A DNA stretch of 64,000 nucleotides from Phlebotomus papatasi (GCF_024763615.1 NC_077224.1:73852712-73916711); one strand, 5' to 3'. Positions 12,048 through 24,035 are shown, numbered from the stretch's first letter. The notes: generated by a model from the sequence alone, not told the origin. Numbers and translations: made by a program.

Positions 12048-13873
12048 AGCATCTTATTTTACGAGATTAAAATTTAAATAAATGTAGATTGAATGTATAC
12101 CGCTTTAAGGCCAAATTCTGGACTCAACTTTGGACTATGGGAAGACAAGTCATGAAATTATCGAGAAATACTCCAATTTTCCACCAAAATGCTCGCGTCA
12201 ATTCATCCATCAATGGGATAAAAGAGAAACCGCCAGTGTTTGTTTACGGGAATAGCCTCAGAAAAAGAGTTACAAGATCCGTGAGGCATCTTTGCCCAAT
12301 GGAATCCCCAATGGCAATGTTAGGAAATAAAAGTTAAAACTGATGGGAAACAATTACAATCAATTAGTGATGGTGAGTCGTAGTTTGGATAGCTTTTAAT
12401 TATGTGTTGATACAGTTTAGAGTGGAGCAAATGAGGAGTTTTTGAGATCATGAAGATACGGCTCAGAAGAATTCTCCCCAGTTGGTTGTCGGAATGTTGG
12501 GTTTTCAAAAGCAATGAAGCAGAGGAGGAAAAAAAAAGTCAATTTCAAATGAAGAGGGTCTCTGAAAATTGCAAAGAGAATAGTGTTGTTCAAATACAAG
12601 AAATTAATGTTGCAAATTGTATGAAATTCGAGAAAAGACGTTGCTTGGAGTTTTTGAAGACCGGATTTTCTAATAGCGTCGGGGAATGTTTTCCCAAGTC
12701 CTGTTGGGAAAATGAAAAAGACAGAATTTTCATCTAAAGATCAAATAATATAAAGGGAATGAACGAAATGAAAAATGTAACTAACGAGAAAACCCTTCTT
12801 GCTCTGTTGTCGTTTGAGAAGAGACACGCTATCTAAATATTTGCATATATGTATTTACATGTTCATATAACATAACAAACCCATGATATTTGCATCTATC
12901 TAAATATACAATTATACTGTGGCCATAGACTACTCCTGGGGGTGGTTTATTTAAATAATTGGGTGTCATTTTATGAATTTCGTGATTTCTCTAATTCTTG
13001 AATGTGAGTACTTTATGCAGAAACTGGACAATATATTCCTGTCAATTCATACTCCTCCACATAACCTTCACATAAGATAAAATATAAATTCCAGAATTTT
13101 TTAATGGTCATAGAGTTCTATTATTAGAATTCCTTTGAGAAAGAAGATCAAAAGTAAGTCCTTCGTCGGAAAAGCAAACAAAACTTTGCCTTCTTAAACT
13201 CAATATAAAATGGACAATGCATTTTCAAAAGAGGAAATTTTCTATCTCTATAAAAAAAAATTCTCAAAATTCTGTAAATAAGAAACGCAAAAGTGTGTCA
13301 TTATGCTTTCAATGAACTTCAGCTGCAACATTTTGCATGGCGGAAGTTGCATTCAGCAACAAAAAGAGCTTTTTAAATAGCTTATTGTGGCATGTCCTCA
13401 TTTCTCTTCTCATTCACCAAGTTTTTTTTTCATTTCTTCTTTTAGCTTATTGAATAGAAAATTTGAAAAATAAAATTCCACAGAAGATCTCTAAAGTTCT
13501 GGTTCATTCCATTGGCTTTTTTTTATCTTTGAGTTACTAAATAGAAAATGGAAAATTGAAATATTTTCCTAATTGCAATGTGTTGCTGCAAATGGAGCTT
13601 ATGATAAATGTTCTACATGGAAATATAACTTAGATGTAGGTATACAAATTAAATTGGAGGTGTATTTCAACCACTAATAGTGCGGTTTAAAATGTTTCGG
13701 ATAATATATTTTTTGAAAAAATATATTTTTATTACAAATTACAAATGAGCTACTAGAATAAAAAGTACCTATAAAAGCTGTAAAAAATTATATAACATTT
13801 CATAACCAGAAAATCAATCGGCAGTAAATAATTTTACCTAATATATTTTGAGGAATTTTGAATTATAACTGAT
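12048..13873. other. AT-rich stretch, no supported gene
   Basis: An open frame at 12450-12737 is basic and lysine/glutamate-rich, but it lacks homology, splice context or a codon signal strong enough to call. The rest is simple AT-rich DNA, with TATATAT/TTTTATT runs near 13710. Confidence 0.4.
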
Positions 13874-14450
13874 TAATGCCCAACGCACAATAACTTTTGT
13901 TTAGTAAACATGTTTTTAGCATTCCAATGAGAGTGAGTGAGATCTAGATCTAGTCATCTCGCTCATTCTCATGGAAAATTTTGAATACATGTTTACAAAC
14001 AAAAGTCATTGTGTGCTGGCCATAATGCCCGGCGCACAATAACTTTTGTTTAGTAAACATGTTTTTGACATTTGAGTGAGAGTGAATGAAACGTAGATCT
14101 AGTCATCTCGCCCACTCTCATAGAAAATAATGAAAACATGTTTACAAACAAAAGTTATTGTGCGCTGGGCATAAGTTTTAAGAATATGTTTTCAGAATTT
14201 CCTATGAGATAGAGCGAGATGACTAGATTTAGATCTCATTCACTCTCATTGAAATGCCAAAAACATGTTTACTAAACAAAAGTCATTGTGCGTTGGGCAT
14301 AATGCTCAACACACAATAACTTTTGTTTTGTAAACATGTTTTCGACATTTCAATGAGGGTGAGTGAGATCTTGATCTAGTCATCCCGTTCACTCTCATAG
14401 GAAATTTTGAAAACATATTTACAAACAAAAGTTATTGTGCGCTAGATATA
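13874..14450. mobile_element. Four adjacent palindromic MITEs (AGATCT-centred)
   Basis: Four ~130-150 bp palindromes lie end to end at 13874-14024, 14023-14173, 14172-14301 and 14300-14450, sharing TA dinucleotides at the junctions. Each arm contains GCGCACAATAACTTTTGTTT and AAACATGTTTT, and the centre holds AGATCTAGTCATCTCG or its complement. The asymmetric TTTAGTAAAC versus TTTGTAAAC arm sequences show that the third unit is inverted relative to the others. Its left arm has also lost ~20 bp. Confidence 0.88.
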
Positions 14451-14579
14451 AGGCTCATATACAGAAAATAATTAAAAGGGATTGAAAATTGACAAAAGGA
14501 GACCAAAATTGGTTAACATGGAGATCAATTTGGAGTCAACCAAGTTGTTGAGAAATTAGAATGTGGTTAAGGCTGCAGC

Positions 14580-14905
14580 AAAATGGTAAGTATTTTGGTA
14601 AAAGCGTATATTAAGAAATCAAAAATGGTAAGTAAAATATGCAAATTTGGTAAGTTAAAAATCAAAATTTGTAAGTAAAAACTCAAAATTGGTAAGTGAA
14701 ACATCAAAATTGGTAAGTAAAAATTCAAAATTGGTAAGTAAAAATTAAAAATTTGTAAGTAAATTAATCAAAAATGGTAAGTAAATAAATCAAATTCAGT
14801 AACGTAAAAAAATCGAAAATGGTAGTAAGAAAATGTAAAATGATAAGTAAAAAAAAAACAAAATTAGTAGGTAATAAAATCAAAAATGTTAAAATGTTTC
14901 ACTGT
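14580..14905 (+). repeat. Left-arm array of ~20-bp GGTAAGT repeats
   Basis: About 14 degenerate units of the form TGGTAAGTAAAAATCAAAAT, each ~18-21 bp. The best-conserved part is GGTAAGTAAA, with variants such as TGTAAGT and GGTAAGTG. It is the complement-oriented partner of 16150-16530. GGTAAGT matches the consensus 5' splice site, so this strand presents a dense run of donor-like motifs. Confidence 0.88.
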
Positions 14906-14936
14906 TAGAACAATGGAAAATTTTCTGTTTAGGAAT

Positions 14937-15368
14937 TTAAGGGAAATTTTCTGTGTTTTCTGAATTTATTAGTTCTGCCCTTTGGGGCAAAGGGAAATTT
15001 CCGTCTTTTGGGAAGTTATTAATTCTGCCCTTTGGGGTAAAGCGAATTTTCTGTGTTTTGGGAAATTATTAGTTCTGCCTTTGGGGAAAAGGGAAATTTT
15101 CTATGTTTTGGGAAATTATTAGTTCTGCTCCTTGGGGCAGGAGGAAATTTCCGTGTTTTGGGAAGTTATTAGTCCTGTCCTCTGAGGCAAAGGAAAATTT
15201 TCTGTGTTTTGGGAATTTATGAATTTCGCTCTTTGGGGCAAAGGAACATTTTCTATGTTTTGAGAAGTTATCAGTGTCGCTTGTTGAGGCAAAGGAAAAT
15301 GTTCCATAATTTCAGAACTTATTCAGCAAATTTTCTGTGTTTTGAGAAATTATTAGTTTTACTCTGTG
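14937..15368. repeat. ~50-bp minisatellite (TTCTGCCCTTTGGGGCAAA units)
   Basis: About eight to nine units of ~50 bp, each containing GGGAAATTTTCTGTGTTTTG, then GAAATTATTAGTTCTGCC and CTTTGGGGCAAA. The array resumes right of the 714-bp insertion at 16083 (GGGGCAAAAGCAAATTTCC...), showing that the insertion landed inside it. Several units are 51 bp, so the minus strand reads through as a ~17-residue repeat (FPLPQR...LITSQNTEN type, 15119-15307). I regard that as a by-product of the period. Confidence 0.88.
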
Positions 15369-16082
15369 GGAGCATCTAAACGGGGCGATTTTATTTCGAA
15401 ACCGCCATTTTGACACAAAAATCACCCACTGAGCTTTAGACCGGTGCATTTTTGCCTATCTTTTGGCGCTTAAAATCTCCCTTTTCGAAAGCTCAATTCG
15501 TTTATGTCCGAATATTTTGACATTTCAAGCGATTTTAATTTTTTTTTTTGTATTTCAAGAGATGTTTTTCTCGTGAACTATTTTCAAAGTTATCAAGAGT
15601 CCAAAAGCAGGTGAAATTGGGACACGATATCGAACAGTCTTCTGAATGTATCGTTTAATCCTTATTAATGGTCGAATTGTTAAAGTTGCTTTATAGGAAA
15701 ATAAAAACGTACGATATTTTTTTTTAAATTTAGCAACAATATTAGCATGAAATCCTGCGGTAGGACGGTTTTGATATAGAGAAAGTGTGCCCCATCTCCT
15801 CTTCCTTGGTGACGAATACTTTACCAGGCATAAATAATAACTTTACCTATCTTTAACAAATTCTTTGATTCTAAAACACTGTATGATTGACGCTCGGAAC
15901 GTTTTGAAATAAAATAGAAAGTCTTCCAGACTATCTATTTTAGTTAGAGCACACTTGGAGAATTTATAACAGAGGGTGGAGGAAATTTATCTCAGGAATG
16001 AACCACTAGGGGAAATTTCCCGAGACTCATCGGTGCATAGCACAGTGGGGTGCATTTCGAAATCCCCCCGTATAGAAGACGC
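15369..16082. mobile_element. 714-bp non-autonomous TIR element, copy 1
   Basis: Starts GGAGCATCTAAACGGGGCG and ends ATAGAAGACGC. The last bases in complement (GCGTCTTCTATACGGGG) form imperfect TIRs with the start, and both sides continue into a GATT..TTTCGAAA block. CTGTG directly repeats at both edges (15364-15368 and 16083-16087), a 5-bp target duplication. The copy at 59346-60061 is almost identical. No transposase is encoded. The small open frame at 15976-16188 runs out of the element and is not considered a gene. Superfamily unknown. Confidence 0.88.
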
Positions 16083-16149
16083 CTGTGGGGCAAAAGCAAA
16101 TTTCCTTGTCAACGGGAAATTTTTAGAAAGTTATAAAATATACTTGTAC

Positions 16150-16530
16150 CATTGTATCATTTTTGGTTTTTTTACCTACTATTTTTGAGTTTTTTACTTA
16201 CCATTTTTGATTTCTATACTTACCATTTTTTACTTTTTTACTTATTATTTTGAATTTTTTTAACTTAACATATTTGGTTTTTTTATTTACCATTTTTGAT
16301 TTTTTTACTTACCGTTTTTGATATTTTTACTTACCAAATTTCTCTTTTTTACTTACCAATTTTGATGTTTTACGTACCAAACTTACAATTTTACTTACCA
16401 TTCCAACATTTTACTTACCGAACCTGATTTTTTGCTTACAAAAATTGATTTTTTATTTACCAATTTTGATGTTTTACTTACCAAGTTAATTTTTTACTTA
16501 CCGTTTTTACCAAAATACTTACTAAAAATG
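16150..16530 (-). repeat. Right-arm array of ACTTACC repeats
   Basis: About 17 units of TTTTTACTTACCATTTTTGA type, ~20 bp each, the inverse complement of the array at 14580-14905. The donor-like motif is therefore on the minus strand here. Units vary most in the A/T spacer. Confidence 0.88.
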
Positions 16531-16754
16531 TTTTAGCCTGTGATAAATGTCTCCTTTTTGTCAATGTAAGACAAAAAGGGTCGGTAGTTGCCAAAGGTTG
16601 AAAAAAAGTTATTTAACGAAGAAGTGTGTCAACCAACTTGTTGATCATAATGGTCACCTTTGATCAGAAAGGGAATTCGGGTTAAGGAAGGAGCCTAAAG
16701 CACCCGAATGTTATGTTTATAATAAGCAAGAATGAGAGTATAGGTGTAAATCTC

Positions 16755-17005
16755 GTATTCAAACCCCGAAAGCCAAAATCCCGAATGTTCAAAATCCTGA
16801 AAGGGATAAAATTATATAGAGAAAAATGTTTAGAATAATTTCCCAGGACACAGGAGATTTCCATTTGCCTCCAGCAAGCGTGAGTGCAATCGTGGGAGTA
16901 GCTATGACACTTTTAAGAATTCAAGATTTTTGGCTTTCGGGATTTTGACCCATTCAGGATTTTGGACTTAGGGATTTTTGTCTTTCGGGATTTTAACCGG
17001 GACCC
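16755..17005. repeat. Inverted cluster of TTCGGGATTTTG motifs
   Basis: Left: CCCCGAAAGCCAAAATCCCG, followed by CAAAATCCTGAAAGGG. Right: GGCTTTCGGGATTTTGACCC, followed by CAGGATTTTGGAC and another TTTCGGGATTTT. The two halves are inverted and internally repetitive (~17-19 bp period). Probably a decayed foldback repeat. Confidence 0.55.
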
Positions 17006-19250
17006 GTAAATCGATGTCTCTTTATCTGATCAAATAAAATCAATTAATAAAATTTAGTAATTAGAAAATTTTATACCAGTCTTATTATTATTTGATTTAT
17101 TTCATTAATAAGTTTTAAGAGAGCTGTTCAACTATAAATTGGTTTGTTCGGAATTCCAAATTTTACCCTGCTTTTGTGAAACCACAAAAGTTACAATTCA
17201 GCAATTTATCATCAAAGCTGGGTTACAGTCGGAATTAAATTCTCTTTATTTTTTCTTAAATCTTGTTTAATAACTTGTTCGTTTTTAATTATCTAAATTA
17301 ATTCAATTATTTTGTTGATTTCACTGATGGAATTGGATTAATTTTGCGAAATTCAATAAAATGTCAACACATCCAGTTTTCATTAAAGTAATATCGAAAT
17401 TGCAATTGCAAATTTCTGGAAAATTTGGCTGATGCTGTATGTTTTGGAATCTATAATACATAAATCTATAACGAATAGTTTTATCATATCATGCTCAAAT
17501 TTCAATAAATGTTAATGTGTAAATACCACACTGATGTCCCCTAAATCCAATTGAATATGTCCCTGACTAAAATATCATGCTGCGAAAAATATGGGAGCAA
17601 ACCTGTAAAAAAAATTATAGAGGAATCGATTAGATAGATTGGTATTGCGAGAAAAAGGCGGGAAAGAATTATGGGCGCAATCGGAAGCGTTCTGGTCTAG
17701 TGGCTCTTTTTCAGCGCTTCCGGATGAGTCTTCCAGCCACATGCGAGAAGTTTTTGGATTGTTGGGTGTCCCAATAATTTGTGTACTTTTGTTCTTTTGT
17801 GTATTTTTTTAAGGGCCCTGGTAGTATAAATACATTCCGTGGGTAAGTTACTGAAAATAAAAAAAAAATTAAGAACTCTGGAGACCAGTGGGTTCAACTT
17901 TTCTATTCTTGAGGCTCTTCTTCTCTGGCTTCTTGTTTGTTGTTCCTGGTGTACGATAAAAATCTCCGTCTGAAAATCACTCTCATTCATTAAGTTGGGT
18001 TTGAGGTCAAAAGCAAGAGGGGAAATGCGTGTTTTTAAGGTTTAGGGAAGAAAATAAAGAAGTTCTCATTGAAAGGCAAATCACGATTTGCGTTTTAACA
18101 CAATTAACATTTTAAGATTGATGCCCTCGACTTTAGTCTATTGGGGAGGTCTCTCCTACCTCCAATTCCTGCGTCGAACCTCATGCTCATTTTCTTCCAT
18201 ATTGTACCTTCTTTTATTTATGCTCCCTTTATATTTCCCGCATTGTCCAATGAATTATTCAGCGGAGTAAGTCTCTCTTCGCCACAAGAATCCATTCACG
18301 TTTTCTGTTGTACTTGTGTATCTCCTCAATTGAAAAGAATGTTTCAAAACTTGAGGATGGCAAATACGATGCCATGTAAATTTCCCCTGAGTGATTCCTT
18401 CGTCACCTTCCATGAGTAGCACCTTTTGGTCCTGGTTGGGCAAGGAGCCAACATTGAATCACAGTGTCAATTTCTCAGTGGATGGAGATGGGTATTTGGG
18501 AGGATAAATTGCCCAGGAAGACTAAAGAATCAATTGCCAAATCAACAAAATTCTCAAATGGCACTCGATTAGTTTCTCTGGGAGGATTCCGATATCCACC
18601 CAAACATCCCATTGAAAATATCCACACTGCCTTGCAACACAATTCAAACAGAATTTTATTAGAAAATACTAAACCAGGGCACAGATATTATAGTCGAAGG
18701 TGGTGGACAGATGTTGAAGATTTTCGTATAAATTGTGCAAGTATCAAAAAATATCACAGGATTTGCTGTGTCATTGTATAATTCCATAATATCAATCTCT
18801 AGTGGAGAAGTCCTTATTGCAAAGCTTTACATTTGCTCTAGTTCTACTTTTGAATTTCTTCGATAAGAATTATAATTGTAAATCAAGAAAATATTTATAG
18901 TCTTTCAGAATCTAATTTGAAGAAAAATTTTGAGGTCAGCCCAAGTAGCAAACTTGAGTCAGCATGACGTTATTTTATCATTTTAGTATAGTGAGGTAAT
19001 TATTACTTTAAAAACTACTTTTTGGTAAATTTTAATTAATTTTTTTTCTATGTTTGTTCCTGTTTTTCATCAATTAATGACGTTGTAAGTAATAATTTCT
19101 CAAAGAGGAAAGTAACAAAATGAATTCAAATATTTTCCAAGCTCTCATAGGATAGTGCGTGATACATTCGGATAACTCAAGTTTCGAACAACTCCGTTTT
19201 TTAAATATGTTCTTAATGAATTTGACCCATTTATAACATCATATTTTAAT
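17006..19250. other. Largely unique stretch, no supported gene
   Basis: The part at ~18080-18790 is less AT-rich and contains open frames on both strands, including a 105-codon frame at 18464-18781. None shows a known motif or a clear acceptor/donor pair. It could be a conserved non-coding block or an unrecognised exon. The rest is AT-rich without structure. Confidence 0.35.
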
Positions 19251-19769
19251 AGGTACACTGGTAAAAATAAAAGGATCAAATTGGATCATATTTCATCCTT
19301 CTCTAAAGGACGGATCACATTTGATCCTTTGAAAGGAGCAGTAGTGCCTCTTGAAAATTTTTTATGCACATTTATCACGATAGATTATGTTTTATTGTGT
19401 AAACCTATAACTCGTATTATATTTCTCTTATATGAGCGAACACCGAAAATGACTTCTGCATAGTATTTATTCGTTTATTCCGGAGTTAAATAAGCATCAA
19501 AACATGGATACTTTCAAATTTCCTAAAAAGAATTATGAGTCAAATCCACCATGAGTCGTCTGAAGCTTGAGTCGCCTGAAATTAGTGTACTTTCCCCTAT
19601 TCACTATTCATACAGAAATTATTGAAACGTACTTGAAGAGGATTAATTAAAAATGGAATTCACGGTAATAGAAGTATGATGACGATTCTTTATCTCTTGA
19701 AGATTAAAGTGGTAATCACGAACTCGAAAACTTACGATCAACAACGTAATTTTAAAATAATGACGTAAG

Positions 19770-19990
19770 ACCGTCTTCAGACTAGAGGTTTAGCCTAGTT
19801 TTCGAAGGTCTCAAAATCCTTAATAGCAACCAATGTAATTTGTTCTTCTGATTCAAATAGCTTACTTTCCTTTAAAAGCCCATTTCTAAGTCAAAATTTT
19901 CCAAAAATTTCCAACTAATAAGAAATTAGAGAAGTTAAGCCTTATGGCTAAGCCTTAGGTCTGAAGCCCGTGTAAGTCCTCTAAGTTCAA
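19770..19990. repeat. Dispersed ~200-bp repeat, copy 1
   Basis: Aligns at low identity with 26245-26430. Shared blocks include GAAG(G/A)TCTCAAAAT, AGCAACCAA, TTCCTTTAA, CAAAA(T/C)TTTCCAAAAA and AAGAAATT(A/G)GAGAAGTAA. Ends have short inverted TTAGCC / GGCTAAG pieces, so it may be a decayed TIR element. Confidence 0.45.
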
Positions 19991-20089
19991 CTTTCCAAAG
20001 ACTAACGTTATCTTTTCATAAAACCACAATCCGATACATAATATATAATATATTTAAATAAAATGAAATTCCAGAAGTTGTTAGAAATC

Positions 20090-20165
20090 TCAATTTACTC
20101 AGTAAAATTCATCAACTTTTTCCAGAACTTTCGACTCAGTATCCAAGCCTCCATCTGTAATAAAT
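20090..20165 (-). repeat. Single-arm relic of the hammerhead-containing hairpin family
   Basis: On the minus strand this reads CAGATGGAGGCTTGGATACT, then GAGTCGAAAGTTCTGG. GGCTT and GAGTC can pair as helix II, directly followed by GAAA. The part after GAAA resembles the equivalent region in the hairpins at 30021-30251, 31451-31689 and 61351-61817. The CUGANGA box has two changes, so it is probably inactive. Confidence 0.4.
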
Positions 20166-20754
20166 CTTTTAAATATCTCTGAGAGATTCGTTCATTAGGA
20201 TACTGTGAACCGAAGGTAATCCTAAACTTTGAGATTTTCTCACTATTTCAGATCGATAAGAGAAGAAGAAGATCACGATCTACACTCCAAAGTACTTTTT
20301 CGTTGTCTTTTTCTTTTGTCCATTTGTAAAAATGAGTAAATCTTAAAGTTCAGGATTAGATTCGGTTAACAGTTAGCCTATGTACTCTAACTGGGTTATG
20401 ATTTTCACAGAGGATGTAGAAGAAATGAAGACACTTTTTTTTCATTATTGTAGAGCGAACTGCCTATTCGACACATGTCAACCCAGTCGACGGCCGTAAA
20501 ACCCACCGATCTTAATCCTTTTATTCCTTTGACACACCCAACCTCTGCCATCCTTATGGGTACTGTTAGGTTGCTTTTGTGCTCTTACTGTTAGGTAACT
20601 GTCATACTGTCTTCGGTCAGTGAGTATCACTTGCCGTGGACGCTTCACTCTCATTAAGTGAAAAATGTGTGATGCGATGACTATCAATTTTATGAAGAAT
20701 GTGAGGGGGATCTTACAGGATTCGCGGACACTTCAAACACTAAATATTTTCCCA

Positions 20755-21090
20755 TACAGTAGAACCCCACTATAGGCCATCGCTCTATAGTCCACAATTT
20801 ATCGACCGTTAATTTCAAAACACTGATTTTAAGTTAGGTTATGTTTATTAGTACGCTACATGTAATGTTGTCATAATTATTTTTGCCAAACTTTATTGAA
20901 TAGTTGAGATAATTGTGATCTATAATGAAAAGAGTGAGGACAAGTACCACAATCGCAAAGAAAGTGGAAGCCGTCGAGAAATTTCAATACTAAAAGACGT
21001 TGATAATTTACTTGGACTTGGACTTGGACTATAGTGCGACCCAAGTGTCAAATCTGGAACCAGATATGGCCTATAGCGAGGCTTTACTGT
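20755..21090 (+). mobile_element. Tigger/pogo-type element with transposase N-terminal remnant
   Basis: The left end is TACAGTAGAACCCCACTATA, and the right end is the complement of ACAGTAAAGCCTCGCTATAG. About 336 bp long. Inside, from an ATG near 20925, the plus strand encodes a ~23-residue piece beginning MKRVRTSTTIAKKVEAVEKF before a stop. That matches the start of pogo/Tigger transposases, where a K/R-rich leader precedes the first helix-turn-helix. It is an internally deleted derivative. A (CTTGGA)n run lies at ~21011-21029. Confidence 0.75.
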
Positions 21091-21210
21091 CTTGTTTTAA
21101 TGAATTTGACCTACCTATGGTATATTCGAAGCCAGAGTGAGTACGGAGCATGTAAGCTTTCACGTATTACCAACATTGTCAATGTAGTGACAATGCCAGT
21201 CACATTTGCT

Positions 21211-21652
21211 ACACAGAAAAAAATTTTGTGAAATTGTTCGTAAAATGTTTTGAAATTTCTACTGGGGATTTACGCTTGTAAATCGTACAACGAACAAAAA
21301 AGTTCGTAAAAGTTCGTACATATTCACAAACATTGTTCGTAACATGATCACTTGACGATCATTTTTATTCTTTTACAAACATTTGTTCGTACATTTTTTT
21401 TGACAAAACTTTACGAACAAAATAACAAAATTTTACAAATATGTTTTGTGTGTTTACGAACATTAATGAACAAATGTTTGTAAAAGAACAGTAAATGCTC
21501 GTTAAGTGGTCATGTTATGAACAATGTTTGTGTAAAAACCTTAAGCTTTTACGAACTTGCTTGTGGGTTATACGATTTACGAGCATTTCCAAACTCCGCA
21601 GTGGGAATTCTCAAACATTTACGAACAATTTAACGAAATATTTATTCCGGGA
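21211..21652. mobile_element. Long palindromic MITE (TTCGTAAA family), copy 1
   Basis: A ~440-bp element made of nested inverted copies of ACGAACA / TGTTCGT and TTTACGAA. It begins ACACAGAAAAAAATTTTGTG and ends with AACAATTTAACGAAATATTT. Conserved asymmetric markers are TGATCACTTGACGATCAT and GGGTTATACGATTTACGAGC. Further copies are at 51464-52130 (interrupted) and 62493-62983. Confidence 0.85.
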
Positions 21653-23690
21653 ATCTTATCAAAAGATTATGTCAAGTAGAGTCTATGAGAACAATGATAC
21701 TAATAGTCTCAAGCAAATTTATTTTGATCGCGATTATATAAATATAAATGTTTCATAATTAAAATAGAAGTACGATATGCTTCTCCTAAGACAGAATAGG
21801 AATAAAGATTATTCTAAAAATTGGTTAATTTTTAAATTCCTCTACAAATATTACATTGGTCATTTTCCGTTTGTAATTTTTGTAAAAGGATGGTGTCAAA
21901 ATCTGAAAATCTCTTTAATTAATGATCATCGTGACAGCGGTAGTGCGTCACTAAGCATACATAAATTTTGATTGATGTGTAAGTAGTAAAATTTTAGTTA
22001 TTCTGCTGATGTAGCACTGAAGATATTTTATTATGCGAAATTTCTAATTAATTCAACAAATTAATGAAATGAATTTATGAGAAACCATATATTATTATGC
22101 TATTTAAGCCATATTTTGTGAGCTAATTCCGATTCTTCCTTCCTGAATAAGTCAAAATTTAAGAGTATAATTAAAAGCTCAAAATGACATATTTGAACGC
22201 ATATTAGCGAAAATTAATGTGAATTGCATTAAAATTTTAATGGACGAGGTGATAACATGGTAAGGGAGACAATTAAAATTTTGAGATATTTATTGACTTG
22301 TGTTTGAAATATTTTAAAATTTCTGGGTTTTGTTAATTTAGTTTTGGGAAGTAGTACACCAAGCTCACATAAATTTTAATCAATCTCTAGTTGTTGTCTA
22401 TGTTATTTTGCCATAAGCCACTTCATCACAATTTTGCAGGCACTTGTGCAAGAATTCTCATGGGTGTTCATAAAATTGTGGTGGGAAGTGTTGAGCACAC
22501 GGACAATTTCGTACTTTGTTGAATTGATTGATGCTCCATCTCATCTGCTGTGATTGTATATGTGTGGGAATTTTGTGCAGCCCCCGTGAGTGTCGATTTA
22601 ACCCCCGAAAATGTTCACCCTCAGCGACACCACCCTATTCATTAGCAAATTTACACACGCCAACGGTTTAGAGAGGCAGAAATTGGGGAGCTCGAATACA
22701 CGCCACATTCATCAATTTATTTTGTCATACACAAAAGTGGGTTACAAGGGGAGGGCTGAAGATTGGGGAATGGAAAAGGAAATTTCTCTGTTTCTGTGCT
22801 ATGTCAGAGGATGCTACCTGGGAAAATCAGGGAGCAAATATCACAATTTCCACATAGACATCTAAAATGCTCTTTCCACATTTTACCCAGGGTTGATGAA
22901 AGCTGTCGGTAATGAGATTAAAATGTTCCACACATTGTGAAAACCTCCAAGTGGGAGAATGTGGTGACAAAGGACCATATTTTGATTGATTTCCCTCCCC
23001 ATGGAAAATCCCTCAGGAGAGGGATGAAAGGTACCATTGCATGACAGTGGGACATGCATTTATCTCGAATAATAATTTCTATATCTGGTGAACAAAAGTA
23101 CTCTTCTCACACTTTCACTCCACTCACGAAGTCCCTCTAAAGCACTATAAAATAATGCATTTCGTGACAATTGAGCCGATGTCCGAGTTCTAGCTGCGAT
23201 CAATTGAAGCAGGAATGACGTTAATATGGTCCGAGAGATGCATCTTCAATGCACTTCGTGACTCTCCAGTTAGATGAGGGACTTTATTACAGCGGAAATG
23301 TATGTTTTTTCTGGCCTTTCTTCTCTCTGAAAAAAAAAACCAACTATAATTCCCAACTCAATGGATTCGAGAAGTGTATAATCAAATAGAATAATATCGA
23401 CTCAATTTTCGTCTACAAAACAGTTTTTTTTCGTTAACACGACGGAAGGTAAAAATTGAGATCACGCATGGGATTATCTTTCATTATGCACACAAAAAAC
23501 TCACACTAGGGCCTTATTACAATATGGGATCAGCATTAAACAAGATTTAATAATAACTTACAAAGCATTCTCTTAGATAATAAAGCGTCTCATGATCCAA
23601 ATGTCCTGGGGAAGGTGGTCAGAAATTCTTTGGCACTCAAGATGTTAATGATTCCATGAAAAAAGGAACTGACAACCATTATTTCTGAAG
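21653..23690. other. Mostly unique sequence, no supported gene
   Basis: 22400-23300 is less AT-rich and has an 84-codon open frame (22611-22865) without recognised motif. No acceptor/donor pair frames it convincingly. It may be old single-copy intron or intergenic DNA. Confidence 0.35.
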
Positions 23691-24035
23691 TAAGGCCACT
23701 GTATCAAATTTCGGCCAGCTTGAAATTTCGGACACTCCCTTTGCTTCTCAAAATTCTATAAATCTTTTTTTTTCTTCATTAGGGCGAAGTGGGGCAGCTT
23801 TGAAATTAGGGTTTTACTCCTAAGTAAAACTGAGTCATATCATAAAATAATTTAGCTTCTCAATCTGTTTGTCCATCTAAATTATATCACGATATAAAAA
23901 TTACCAAATTCAAAGGTGTCCCATTACCACCTATCTCGGAATTGTATAGGGTAAGTGATTATTATTTGGGACACTGTGCTTATAGGCATCAATGTCAATA
24001 TGGTTAGAAATGCATACTAGGGTTTTTCGAAGACG

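Larger units (their letters stand above)
14489..16564. mobile_element. Foldback-like element with repeat-array arms
   Basis: Outermost inverted repeats are TTGACAAAAGGAGAC at 14489 and GTCTCCTTTTTGTCAA at 16549. Just inside lie AGTAAGTATTTTGGTAAAA-type blocks in opposite orientations, then arrays of a ~20-bp GGTAAGT repeat (left, plus sense; right, minus sense). The middle is a ~50-bp minisatellite split by a 714-bp insertion. This architecture of long inverted arms built of tandem subterminal repeats is what Drosophila FB and Galileo-type foldback elements look like. No transposase is present, and relation to those families is only structural. Confidence 0.7.

Noticed and set aside
15369..16082. 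Solo LTR of an LTR retrotransposon (5-bp duplication, ~700 bp)
   Set aside because: The ends are not TG...CA, and start and end are imperfect inverted repeats of each other, as in a DNA transposon.
15976..16188. 70-codon plus-strand open frame, with a near-identical N-terminus at 59955
   Set aside because: The shared part is simply the shared transposable element, and the frame runs past the element edge into different sequence in each copy.
14580..16530. CRISPR array from regular short repeats
   Set aside because: Repeats are degenerate and contiguous, without unique spacers of constant length, and the context is eukaryotic.
18464..18781. 105-codon open frame as a gene
   Set aside because: It lies in a GC-richer unique block, but no motif, acceptor or donor supports it, and overlapping frames on the other strand are equally open.
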